From an uncultured Lachnospiraceae bacterium (GTDB taxonomy: Bacteria; Bacillota; Clostridia; Lachnospirales; Lachnospiraceae): a DNA stretch of 54,501 nucleotides. Position numbers and translations under genes: made by a program. The DNA lies in the NCBI GenBank assembly GCA_910587765.1, contig CAJUNR010000014.1, positions 43,252 to 97,752 on the forward strand. The letters run 5' to 3'. Shown piece after piece: positions 16,199-24,366 of the stretch (position 1 is its first letter; every line of letters starts with the position of its first letter). The notes beneath the pieces were generated by a model. The model saw nothing but the letters and a program-made list of their open reading frames with translations, was not told the origin of the DNA and ran no database searches.

Positions 16199-17692
16199 AT
16201 GGAATTGTTATATAAGAGTACAAGAGGGGGACAGGCGGGAGTGAGCGCGTCCCGCGCGATCCTTCAGGGGCTTGCATGTGACGGCGGACTGTTTGTGCCG
16301 GAGCGGATCCCTTCGCTGGACCGCTCTCTGGAGGAGTTTTCCGCCATGTCTTATCAGGAGACGGCGTATGAGGTGATGAAGCTCTTTTTCACTGATTTTA
16401 CGGAGGAAGAACTCAGAAGCTGTATCCGCAGCGCCTACGATGAAAAATTTGACACCGATGTGATCGCCCCCCTGGCCAAGGCGGACAAAGCCTATTATCT
16501 GGAACTGTTTCATGGGGCTACCATCGCTTTTAAAGATATGGCGCTTTCGATACTGCCCCATCTGATGACCACGGCGGCACGCAAAAATCAGATCGGAAAC
16601 GAGATCGTGATTCTTACCGCCACGTCCGGGGATACCGGCAAGGCGGCTCTTTCGGGGTTCGCGGACGTTCCCGGGACGAAGATCATCGTCTTTTACCCGA
16701 AGGACGGAGTCAGTCCCATTCAGGAAAAGCAGATGGTGACCCAGAAAGGGGACAATACGCTGGTGGTCGGCATCCGGGGAAATTTTGACGATGCGCAGAG
16801 CGGCGTCAAGGCCATCTTCGCGGATAAGGCTCTGGAACAGAAGCTTGCTCAGGCGGGATTTCAGTTTTCCAGCGCCAATTCCATCAACATCGGGCGGCTG
16901 GTTCCGCAGATCGTATACTACGTCTATGCGTACGCGAAGCTTCTGGAGAGCGGGGAACTGTCGGCGGGAGAAAAACTGAATGTGGTCGTTCCCACGGGTA
17001 ATTTCGGCAACATTCTGGCGGCGTATTACGCAAAGCAGATGGGACTGCCGGTGGGACGGCTGATCTGTGCCTCCAATGAAAACCGGGTGCTGTACGATTT
17101 CTTCCGCACAGGCGTATACGACCGGAACCGCCCGTTTATTCTGACAACCTCGCCGTCCATGGATATTCTCATTTCCAGCAATCTGGAACGCCTTCTCTAT
17201 CAGCTCGCGGAGGAAGACGCCGGGAAGGACGTGGAGCTGATGAACGCGCTGGCGGAAAAAGGGGAATACCGAATTACGGAGGCAATGAAAGAACGGCTTG
17301 CGGATTTCAGCGGTTATTATGCTACCGAAGAGGAGACTGCGGAAACCATTGCCGGAATGTATGACGACACCGGCTATGTGCTGGATCCCCATACGGCGGT
17401 GGCGGCCTGCGCGTTCCGAAAGTACAGGGCGGAGACGGCGGATGAGACGAAGACGCTGATCGTCTCTACGGCCAGCCCTTACAAATTTACCAGAAGCGTC
17501 ATGGAAGCCGTCGATGAGCAGAAATGCGGCGGCCTGACGGATTTTGAACTGATCGACGAACTGTCGGCCATGTCGGGGACGGAGGTTCCGAAGGCGATCG
17601 AGGAGATCCGCACGGCTGCCGTGCGTCATACGACCGTATGTGAAGTGTGCGACATGAAGAAAACGGTTCTTGGCTTTCTTGGTATGAAATAG
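16199..17692 (+). CDS. thrC: threonine synthase
   Basis: 497 residues, the long form common in Clostridia and Gammaproteobacteria. The PLP-binding lysine is Lys112 in ATIAFKDMALS; the phosphate-cup and substrate segments TATSGDTGKAAL and VPTGNFGNILAAYYA are present. It converts O-phosphohomoserine to threonine. A small membrane protein gene follows after 9 bp and is probably cotranscribed. The start ATG 16199 follows AAAGGAATGAGTAACT, a moderate ribosome site. Confidence 0.96.
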   Translation: MELLYKSTRGGQAGVSASRAILQGLACDGGLFVPERIPSLDRSLEEFSAMSYQETAYEVMKLFFTDFTEEELRSCIRSAYDEKFDTDVIAPLAKADKAYYLELFHGATIAFKDMALSILPHLMTTAARKNQIGNEIVILTATSGDTGKAALSGFADVPGTKIIVFYPKDGVSPIQEKQMVTQKGDNTLVVGIRGNFDDAQSGVKAIFADKALEQKLAQAGFQFSSANSINIGRLVPQIVYYVYAYAKLLESGELSAGEKLNVVVPTGNFGNILAAYYAKQMGLPVGRLICASNENRVLYDFFRTGVYDRNRPFILTTSPSMDILISSNLERLLYQLAEEDAGKDVELMNALAEKGEYRITEAMKERLADFSGYYATEEETAETIAGMYDDTGYVLDPHTAVAACAFRKYRAETADETKTLIVSTASPYKFTRSVMEAVDEQKCGGLTDFELIDELSAMSGTEVPKAIEEIRTAAVRHTTVCEVCDMKKTVLGFLGMK

Positions 17693-17701
17693 GAGAATAC
17701 A

Positions 17702-18052
17702 ATGGGATTTGACGGAATATTTAACATGCTGGACGTGCTGGTGCTCGGATTTGGCTTTTATGCCATGTACAGCGCTTTTGTGCTGCAGAGAGAGGGGAGG
17801 ATCATCCGCACCTTTCTCATTCAGAAAGATACGGATCCGGATTCCTGCCGGGATCTGCAGGGATATGCCAACTATATGTCGCCGCGGCTGTGGACTCTGG
17901 GCGGCGTGATGGTGGCGTACAGCGCGATCTCTCTGATAAATACTTACGTGGTGGAGATCAATACGCTGTTCTGGCTGATGATGGCGGCTTTTCTTGCGGT
18001 GCTGGCCTGGTACGCCATGGAAGTAAAGAAAGCCGCGAAAAAATACTTTTAA
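17702..18052 (+). CDS. small conserved membrane protein, unknown function
   Basis: 116 residues with three hydrophobic segments: 6-25 (FNMLDVLVLGFGFYAMYSAF), ~64-83 (WTLGGVMVAYSAISL...) and ~88-108 (LFWLMMAAFLAVLAWYAM). A cytoplasmic-type basic patch, REGRIIRTFLIQKD, lies between the first two. It is preceded by AGGAGAATACA, 9 bp after thrC. I do not recognise a characterised family. Confidence 0.8.
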   Translation: MGFDGIFNMLDVLVLGFGFYAMYSAFVLQREGRIIRTFLIQKDTDPDSCRDLQGYANYMSPRLWTLGGVMVAYSAISLINTYVVEINTLFWLMMAAFLAVLAWYAMEVKKAAKKYF

Positions 18053-18053
18053 C

Positions 18054-18081
18054 TTGACTTTTTTTTCACAATCAGTATAAT
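18054..18081 (+). promoter_or_regulatory. promoter of pckA
   Basis: TTGACT (18054-18059), 16-bp spacer, TATAAT (18076-18081). The leader contains a small perfect hairpin CGGGGA/TCCCCG (18127-18142) just before the ribosome site. Confidence 0.8.
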
Positions 18082-18168
18082 GGAGACTGACGGCGTATGA
18101 GGAAACGCTGTCAGGTTATCTATATGCGGGGACAGATCCCCGGTCATAAATATGAGGAGGACACGATT

Positions 18169-19875
18169 ATGTCAACAAAAGCGTATTACCCGCTCAGTGA
18201 AATTGGCAAAGGGAAGCCTGGCTTCTCCAAAACACGTTCCATCATTGAAGCCGCTTTCTATGGGAACAATGTAGTAAAAGTGAATACTCTGAAAGAAGCC
18301 TATGATCTCGCAAAAAATTCTCCGGGAACCATCGTGACCGATATGCCCGTATACAGAGGCGAGGAGTTCGGCCTTGAGAAGGACGCAAAAGTTCTTCTGT
18401 TTAACGACGGCGCAGTGACCGGACGCTACGCGCAGGCGCGCCGGATCAAGGGCGAGCCCGGCGTTGATGAAGAAAAGCTGGATAAAATCGTTATGGACGC
18501 GGTTTACGAGACCCGCTGGAAAACCATGTATCATGCGGAGTGCTTTGCAGGTCTGGATCCGGAATTTATGGCTAAAATCCATCTTCTGATTCCGGAAGGA
18601 GAGGAGAACCTTCTTTACAACTGGATGATTAATTTCCAGTATATGTCCGATGAATATGTAAAAATGTATAAAAAGTCCAAACCGATCGGGGACGGCAAAG
18701 AGCCGGATATCTACATTTTCTCCGATCCCCAGTGGACGCCGGTGGAACGCCCGGATCTTGACTTTAGCTGTCTGAGCGATCCGCTGACTCTGTGCTATTT
18801 TGATACGGATCAGAACTGTGCGGCGATTCTCGGTATGAAATACTTCGGAGAGCACAAGAAGGGCACGCTGACGATGGCGTGGGCGCTGGCGAACCGCAAC
18901 GGTTATGCGAGCTGCCACGGAGGTCAGAAGGAGTATGCGCTTCCGGACGGAAGAAAATATGTTGCGTCCGTATTCGGCCTGTCCGGTTCCGGCAAATCCA
19001 CGCTGACGCACGCACAGCACGGAGGAAAGTATGGGATTACGGTTCTTCACGACGATGCGTTCATTATTAATACGGAGACCTGTGCTTCCGTGGCCATTGA
19101 GCCTACTTATTTTGACAAGACGGCGGATTATCCGACCGGATGCCCGGACAATAAATATCTGCTGACGGCTCAGAACTGTTCCGCTACTATGGATGAGGAC
19201 GGCAAGATTCAGCTCGTGACGGAGGATATCAGAAACGGCAACGGCCGTGCGATCAAGTCCAAGCTCTGGTCTCCCAACCGTGTGGATAAGATTGACGAGC
19301 CGGTCAACGCAATCTTCTGGATCATGAAGGATCCGACCATTCCGCCGGTTGTCAAGCTGAAAGGCTCCGCTCTGGCATCGGTTATGGGCGCTACGCTGGC
19401 GACCAAGACCTCCACTGCAGAGCGTGTGGCGGCAGGCACCGACCTGAACGCGCTTCGTATCGTACCTTATGCGAATCCGTTCCGTACTTATCCGCTGGTA
19501 AATGACTATGAGAAATTCAAAAAGCTGGTGGAGGAGAAGAACGTAGACTGCTATATCGTCAATACCGGCGACTTTATGGGCAGGAAGGTTCAGAAGGAAG
19601 ACACGCTGGGAATCCTTGAGGACATCGTCGAGGGCAAGGCAGAGTTCAGGCAGTGGGGTCCCTTCGAGGACATTGAGATCATCAATGACTGGACCGGCAG
19701 AAGCGGCGACTTTACTCCGGATCTGCAGGATGCGGCTTATGTGGAGGCGCTCAGGAGCGCGATGCAGAACCGTGTGGATGCGGTGGCGAAGTTTGCCAGC
19801 GCGAAGGGCGGTTATGACAAACTTCCGGATGAGGCTCTGGCCGCACTGGAGAAGCTGGTTAAGGAACTGTCATAA
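18169..19875 (+). CDS. pckA: phosphoenolpyruvate carboxykinase (ATP)
   Basis: 568 residues from ATG 18169 (after GAGGAGGACACGATT); upstream in-frame extension to 18097 lacks a ribosome site. ATP-type PEPCK: P-loop GLSGSGKST at 270-278, metal/oxaloacetate segment HDDAF at 294-298 and nucleotide-binding YANPFRTYPL near the C-terminus. Interconverts oxaloacetate and PEP; in fermenting anaerobes it often runs in the carboxylating, ATP-forming direction. It has its own promoter and terminator. Confidence 0.96.
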   Translation: MSTKAYYPLSEIGKGKPGFSKTRSIIEAAFYGNNVVKVNTLKEAYDLAKNSPGTIVTDMPVYRGEEFGLEKDAKVLLFNDGAVTGRYAQARRIKGEPGVDEEKLDKIVMDAVYETRWKTMYHAECFAGLDPEFMAKIHLLIPEGEENLLYNWMINFQYMSDEYVKMYKKSKPIGDGKEPDIYIFSDPQWTPVERPDLDFSCLSDPLTLCYFDTDQNCAAILGMKYFGEHKKGTLTMAWALANRNGYASCHGGQKEYALPDGRKYVASVFGLSGSGKSTLTHAQHGGKYGITVLHDDAFIINTETCASVAIEPTYFDKTADYPTGCPDNKYLLTAQNCSATMDEDGKIQLVTEDIRNGNGRAIKSKLWSPNRVDKIDEPVNAIFWIMKDPTIPPVVKLKGSALASVMGATLATKTSTAERVAAGTDLNALRIVPYANPFRTYPLVNDYEKFKKLVEEKNVDCYIVNTGDFMGRKVQKEDTLGILEDIVEGKAEFRQWGPFEDIEIINDWTGRSGDFTPDLQDAAYVEALRSAMQNRVDAVAKFASAKGGYDKLPDEALAALEKLVKELS

Positions 19876-19892
19876 GAAAGAGATTGTGGTGA

Positions 19893-19922
19893 GGGACGCT
19901 GCTTTTGGCAGCGTCCTGTTTT
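19893..19922 (+). terminator. intrinsic terminator after pckA
   Basis: GGGACGCTGC, loop TTTTG, GCAGCGTCC, then TGTTTT. From here to the 6S promoter (about 19923-20070) I see no gene. Confidence 0.88.
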
Positions 19923-20070
19923 CTGCTTCGCAGCACGCATCCCTTCACATTTCCATTCATAAACCGCAGGCTGCAGACATACAATGAAGCATGGAAAAGC
20001 TTTCATAAGGTTCGTTTTGTCGTATTTTCCAGAAATTTGAAAAAATGGAACAAGTTTTTGTGCACTGTGG

Positions 20071-20099
20071 TTGTCAAATCAGGAAAAATAGGTTATACT
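20071..20099 (+). promoter_or_regulatory. promoter of the 6S RNA gene
   Basis: TTGTCA (20071-20076), 17-bp spacer, TATACT (20094-20099). Confidence 0.75.
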
Positions 20100-20105
20100 A
20101 GGGAT

Positions 20106-20301
20106 ACAGATTTCCTGGGGTGTTCGAGAGCCCTGTCATTTTGAACCTACATTTACGTTTATGGGATTCCAATATTTCAAGCCGGATGTCATGCCTCCGT
20201 CTCTGGAGACGCCAGTGGAAGGCTGAAAGCTTGTTGAGGTTACCCACCTGGCTCCTGGGCTAGGCGTCAAAATACAGGGAACGGCACTTTGGGAAATGGA
20301 A
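20106..20301 (+). ncRNA. ssrS: 6S RNA
   Basis: A non-coding transcript region between a promoter and a strong terminator. The 5' segment ATTTCCTGGGGTGTTCGAG (20109-20127) resembles the conserved 6S start (E. coli ATTTCTCTGAGATGTTCGC), and the 3' end ACTTTGGGAAAT closes the terminal stem. The middle holds GTTGAGGTTACCCACCTGGCTCCTGGGC and a long imperfect helix with an open central bubble, as in 6S RNA. 6S RNA binds the housekeeping RNA polymerase as a promoter mimic in stationary phase. The exact ends are estimated. Confidence 0.8.
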
Positions 20302-20305
20302 GATA

Positions 20306-20340
20306 CCGGGTATTGCAAAGGCTTGCAATACCCGTTTTTA
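20306..20340 (+). terminator. terminator of the 6S RNA transcript
   Basis: Perfect 12-bp stem CGGGTATTGCAA (20307-20318) with TTGCAATACCCG (20323-20334), then TTTTT. Confidence 0.92.
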
Positions 20341-20500
20341 TGCATACAGGCGCCTGGGGAAGATTGTCAGCAGAGCTGACAGGCGCCCGATGCGCGAGCA
20401 GGGAAGAAACCTTCCCTACTCGATGGACGGGATACGGGCGCCCGATGCGCGGGCAGGGAAGGCATTCCCTGCTCGATAGACGGGATACGGGCGTCCGGGC
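20338..20500 (+). repeat. family B modular hairpin repeat, longest copy
   Basis: Starts TTATGCATACAGGCGCC directly after the 6S terminator U-tract. It contains the hairpin GTCAGCAGAGCTGAC and then two tandem ~55-bp modules (from 20381 and 20436). Each module begins with GGCGCCCGATGCGCG and carries a hairpin with arms AGGGAAG.../...TTCCCT and a GACGGGATAC end. Similar copies are at 7924 and 23109. Nothing else is visible up to the spoIID-like gene. Confidence 0.8.
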
Positions 20501-20573
20501 GGCGTGAAAGTGAAGGGCGTCCAATCCGCAGGCAGAGGGCGCTTCTCTGCAGGGTGAATGGGAGGGTGACGGG

Positions 20574-21884
20574 ATGTACAGGAGGAGATTGAAACAAAAG
20601 GCCATGCTTCTGGCGGTCCTGTTGGGATTTCTGATCATATTGATCATGCCGGGGAGAGAGCGGGAAGAAAAAAGCGCGCCGGAAGAAGGGGAGAAGCTGG
20701 TGATTCCCCAGGAGGATGAGGAGTATACGGCGGTTCCGGAGGAGACGTGGACGATGCCGGATGCCGACGCCGGAATCCGGGTTCTGCTTCTGGCGGAGGA
20801 CGGGGGAATCTGGCATGAGGAGCAGGAGCTTGAGAGAGAGTATCCCGGGAAGCTACAGTATTACGAGGAAGAGGAAGGCTGGGTGATCGTCAATGAGGTG
20901 CCGCTGGAGGAATATCTGTGCAGAGTGGTGCCCAGCGAGATGCCGTCCTCCTATGCGGGGGAGGCCCTGAAGGCGCAGGCGGTCTGTGCCAGAACCTATG
21001 CGGTCTGGCAGATGCAGGAATACGCGTATCCGCAATATGAGGCGCATGTAAACGACAGCGTCACTTATCAGGTATATAATCAGATCGACAGTCAGGAAAC
21101 GACCCGTCAGGCCGTGGAGGCGACGGCGGGACAGATCATGCTCTATGAAGGCCGCCCGGTTAAGGCCTATTATTTTGCCACTTCCTGCGGGAGCACCACA
21201 GATGAGAATATATGGGAGAAAGGAAACAGGGAGCAGACGCCGTACATAGCCGGAAGGAGAACCGGAACTTCGGAAAGTGTAAAAGATCTGACCGACGAGG
21301 ATACCTTTGCCGGATTTATCCGCAGGAAGCATGCGGGAGATCTGGAGATCTCAGAACCCTGGTACCGGTGGAACTGCTACGTCTCTCTGGAGCAGATCGG
21401 ACAGAACGTGAGAAACTGGGCGAAGGCAAGGATGGACCACTCGGCCGACGGGATTCTCTGGAAGGACGGGGAAAATTATATTCTGCCGGAGCAGTATGAG
21501 ATCGGAACGATGGAAAAGGCGGAGATTGTCACCCGAAATACAGGGGGAGCGGTGCATGAGCTTTTGCTGACCGGAAGCGACGGGGTTTTGAAGGTTAAAT
21601 ATGAGTACAATATCCGTCTGATGCTCGGCATACCGGGCGGCGTCATCCATAAAAATGACGGAAGCGAGGGAGAGGGAGGAAATCTTCTGCCCAGCGGATA
21701 TTTCGTCATGGAACCGGTGGAGGAGGACGGAGAACTGAAAGGCTACCGGCTCTGGGGCGGCGGTCTGGGACATGGCGCGGGCATGAGTCAGAACGGCGCG
21801 CGCGTGCTGGCGGAGGAGGGATGCCGTTATGACGAGATACTGCAGTATTTTTATCATGAAATTCAGCTTGCAGGATTAGAATAG
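20574..21884 (+). CDS. SpoIID/LytB domain protein
   Basis: 436 residues, start after GGAGGGTGACGGG. An N-terminal membrane anchor (residues ~8-25) and an acidic stretch are followed by the SpoIID domain from ~100: VPLEEYLCRVVPSEMPSSY with the catalytic Glu122, ALKAQAVCARTYA, YFATSCGSTTDEN, and the C-terminal GGLGHGAGMSQNGA. SpoIID is a lytic transglycosylase acting on glycan strands freed of stem peptides, needed for engulfment in sporulation. Whether this is the sporulation gene or a vegetative paralogue cannot be told; it is not next to spoIIQ, spoIIIA or other sporulation genes. Confidence 0.85.
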   Translation: MYRRRLKQKAMLLAVLLGFLIILIMPGREREEKSAPEEGEKLVIPQEDEEYTAVPEETWTMPDADAGIRVLLLAEDGGIWHEEQELEREYPGKLQYYEEEEGWVIVNEVPLEEYLCRVVPSEMPSSYAGEALKAQAVCARTYAVWQMQEYAYPQYEAHVNDSVTYQVYNQIDSQETTRQAVEATAGQIMLYEGRPVKAYYFATSCGSTTDENIWEKGNREQTPYIAGRRTGTSESVKDLTDEDTFAGFIRRKHAGDLEISEPWYRWNCYVSLEQIGQNVRNWAKARMDHSADGILWKDGENYILPEQYEIGTMEKAEIVTRNTGGAVHELLLTGSDGVLKVKYEYNIRLMLGIPGGVIHKNDGSEGEGGNLLPSGYFVMEPVEEDGELKGYRLWGGGLGHGAGMSQNGARVLAEEGCRYDEILQYFYHEIQLAGLE

Positions 21885-21930
21885 ATGAGGTATGATAATA
21901 CTTTAGTTAAAAGAACGGCGGGCGGGAACG

Positions 21931-22737
21931 ATGATGGGTTGGCTGGAAATGATTCTGGATATGAAAAGAGATATGGAGAAGAGTCATGTGGGAGCGTATG
22001 CCGCACAGTCCGCGTATTTTATTATTCTCTCCTTTCTGCCGCTGATCATCCTGCTACTGTCGGTGATTCAGTTTACGGGCATCGGGAAAACGGATCTGTA
22101 TCACCTGATCCGCGATGTGGTTCCGTCAGGCTTCCAGAGCTGGCTGTTCGGGATTATTGACGAGATGTACAGCCGTACGGTGGCGACCGTGTCCATTTCC
22201 GCTCTCGTAACCGTCTGGTCCGCCGGCAAAAGCTTTATGGCGCTCAACAGAGGGATGAATGCCATCTGTCATGTGGAGAAGAGACAGAATTACATTCAGA
22301 TGCGTCTGCGCGGGGCGGTCTTTGCCCTGGCGTTCGTACTGCTGATCGCTGCTACTTTGCTGCTGATCGTGTTCGGTACGTCGATCCATGAACTGTTTGC
22401 CGTATACTTTCCGTTTCTGGCCATCTTTACGCGGATCATTCTGTCCTTTCGGATGGTAGTGATGCTTGCCCTGTTTACATTTTTCTTTGCGCTTCTCTAT
22501 AAAGTACTGCCCAACCGGCGCGCCGGTTTTATCGATCAGCTTCCGGGAGCACTTTTTACTGCGGCGGTCTGGTATCTGTTTTCTTATGGATTTTCGATCT
22601 ATATCGAGTACAGCCATGCCTTTAACATGTACGGCAGTCTGACTACGCTGATGCTGCTTATGTTCTGGCTCTATTCCGTCATGTATATTGTGCTGATCGG
22701 GATGGAACTGAATTACTGGAGGGAAGAGGGCAGGTAA
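21931..22737 (+). CDS. YihY/BrkB family membrane protein
   Basis: 268 residues with six hydrophobic segments, starting near ATG 21931 (or 21934). The family landmarks are visible: AYAAQSAYFIILSFLPLIILLL at the N-terminus, a central region VSISALVTVWSAGKSFMALNRGMN, and the C-terminal YGSLTTLMLLMFWLYSVMYIVLIGMELNY. Members were once annotated as RNase BN; the function is unresolved, with envelope or transport roles suggested. It lies 46 bp after the SpoIID-like gene, so the two may be cotranscribed. Confidence 0.88.
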   Translation: MMGWLEMILDMKRDMEKSHVGAYAAQSAYFIILSFLPLIILLLSVIQFTGIGKTDLYHLIRDVVPSGFQSWLFGIIDEMYSRTVATVSISALVTVWSAGKSFMALNRGMNAICHVEKRQNYIQMRLRGAVFALAFVLLIAATLLLIVFGTSIHELFAVYFPFLAIFTRIILSFRMVVMLALFTFFFALLYKVLPNRRAGFIDQLPGALFTAAVWYLFSYGFSIYIEYSHAFNMYGSLTTLMLLMFWLYSVMYIVLIGMELNYWREEGR

Positions 22738-22812
22738 CCGGTTACTGTTCAAGGATGATCTGAACGGTTGCGAGGAAAGGACGGAAATCCGCTTGAGACC
22801 ATAAAATGGGGC

Positions 22813-22840
22813 TTGACATTTTATGGTTTTGTGTTATAGT
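22813..22840 (+). promoter_or_regulatory. promoter of the pheST T-box transcript
   Basis: TTGACA (22813-22818), 16-bp spacer, TATAGT (22835-22840). Confidence 0.8.
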
Positions 22841-22846
22841 GGTCAT

Positions 22847-23104
22847 TGATATTGATATGAAAATGCATGGAAAGTGTCAGTAGCGACCTGTTTTCCGACA
22901 GAGAGGAAGGGCCACCGGCTGTAAGCCCGTCCGGGTTCAGACAGGATTGTGAATTTCCCACTGGAGCAGCGTTCCCGAAATGAGGAGTAGGGAATGACGT
23001 CGTCTGCACGTTACGCAGCAGGAGTGCCCGGCAGGATGTCCGGGAATCAGGGTGGTACCACGGAGTCAAAGTTTCGTCCCTACGAGGAGACGGGGCTTTT
23101 TTTA
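22847..23104 (+). promoter_or_regulatory. T-box riboswitch, phenylalanine-specific, controlling pheS-pheT
   Basis: T-box motif GGGTGGTACCACG at 23050-23062. Candidate specifier TTC (Phe) at 22955-22957 in GAATTTCCCACTGGAG; it aligns with CTC of the leuA T-box. The terminator stem is AGTTTCGTCCC (23070-23080) with GAGACGGGGCT (23087-23097) plus a T-run. Uncharged tRNA-Phe should induce pheS-pheT. Confidence 0.92.
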
Positions 23105-23108
23105 TTTT

Positions 23109-23270
23109 CATTATGCACACGGGCGCCCAGAGGAAAACTGTCAGCAGAGCTGACGGGCGCCCGGTGCGCGGACCGGCCAGAAAACCTGTCCGGTCCGATG
23201 GGATACACAGGCGCCTAGAGGGAAATTGTCGACAGAGCTGACGGGCGCCCGGTGCGCGGACCGACGGAAA
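23109..23270 (+). repeat. family B modular hairpin repeat inside the pheS leader
   Basis: Starts TTATGCACACGGGCGCCC right after the T-box terminator U-tract. Two tandem modules: the first (about 23109-23207) has hairpins GTCAGCAGAGCTGAC and GGACCGG/CCGGTCC; the second (about 23207-23264) repeats GGCGCC, GTCGACAGAGCTGAC and CGGTGCGCGGACCG. It is transcribed as part of the pheS 5' untranslated region whenever the T-box is antiterminated. Confidence 0.8.
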
Positions 23271-23295
23271 AATTCCAACAGGAAGGAGTATAGAG

Positions 23296-24315
23296 ATGAA
23301 AGAAAAACTGCAGAAAATCAGAGAGGAAGCGATTGCCAGGATCGGGGCTTCCAGAGATCCGGAAGCTTTGAATGACGTGCGGGTGTCCGTACTGGGCAGA
23401 AAGGGAGAATTGACCGCGCTTCTGAAAAGTATGAAGGAAGTGGCGCCGGAGGATCGCCCGGCTTTTGGTCAGATGGTCAACGACACCAGAGCGGAGATTG
23501 AGCGGGTGATGGAGGAGGCCAGGAAGCGGATGGAACAGGCGCTTCTGGAGATGAAGCTGAAGACGGAAGTCATTGATGTGACGCTTCCCGCGAAGAAGAA
23601 CCGTGTAGGCCACCGGCATCCCAACACCATTGCGCTGGAGGAAGTAGAGCGGATCTTCATCGGCATGGGATATGAGGTCATCGAGGGACCCGAAGTGGAA
23701 TATGATCTGTACAATTTTGAAAAGCTGAATATCCCGGCGAATCATCCGGCGAAGGATGAACAGGATACCTTTTACATTAATAAAGAAATCGTTCTGCGGA
23801 CCCAGACCTCCCCGGTGCAGGCGCGTACGATGGAGAAGGGAAAGCTTCCGATCCGCATGATCTCGCCGGGCCGCGTGTTCCGCTCCGATGAAGTGGACGC
23901 TACACATTCGCCGTCCTTCCATCAGATCGAGGGACTCGTCATTGACAAAAACATTACCTTTGCCGATCTGAAAGGAACACTGGAAGAGTTTGCCAAAGAA
24001 CTGTTCGGGGCGGACACGAAAACAAAATTCCGTCCCCATCATTTTCCGTTTACAGAGCCCAGCGCCGAGGTGGACGTGTCCTGCTTCAAATGCGGCGGCA
24101 GGGGCTGCCGGTTCTGCAAAGGTTCCGGCTGGATTGAGATTCTCGGCTGCGGCATGGTCCATCCCCATGTGCTGGAGATGTGCGGCATCGATCCGGAAGA
24201 ATACACTGGTTTCGCGTTCGGCGTCGGTCTGGAGCGTATCGCGCTGCTGAAATACGAGATTGACGACATGCGGCTTCTGTACGAGAACGATATCCGGTTT
24301 CTGCGTCAGTTCTGA
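23296..24315 (+). CDS. pheS: phenylalanine-tRNA ligase alpha subunit
   Basis: 339 residues, start after CAGGAAGGAG. N-terminal coiled coil (~1-90), then the class II catalytic core: motif 2 region with RTQTSPVQARTM and SPGRVFRSDEVDATHSPSFHQIEG, and motif 3 GVGLERIALLKYEIDD. Pairs with PheT to charge tRNA-Phe. pheT follows after 51 bp; both are under the T-box at 22847-23104. Confidence 0.98.
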   Translation: MKEKLQKIREEAIARIGASRDPEALNDVRVSVLGRKGELTALLKSMKEVAPEDRPAFGQMVNDTRAEIERVMEEARKRMEQALLEMKLKTEVIDVTLPAKKNRVGHRHPNTIALEEVERIFIGMGYEVIEGPEVEYDLYNFEKLNIPANHPAKDEQDTFYINKEIVLRTQTSPVQARTMEKGKLPIRMISPGRVFRSDEVDATHSPSFHQIEGLVIDKNITFADLKGTLEEFAKELFGADTKTKFRPHHFPFTEPSAEVDVSCFKCGGRGCRFCKGSGWIEILGCGMVHPHVLEMCGIDPEEYTGFAFGVGLERIALLKYEIDDMRLLYENDIRFLRQF

Positions 24316-24366
24316 TTGTCCGTCGGAGACGGATGCAAAATATCAACAGGGAAAGGTAGAGAGAAT

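Noticed and set aside
20338..23270. Group II intron remnants as explanation of family B repeats
   Set aside because: The position after terminators fits group IIC introns, but no domain V-like sequence or reverse transcriptase piece was recognised.
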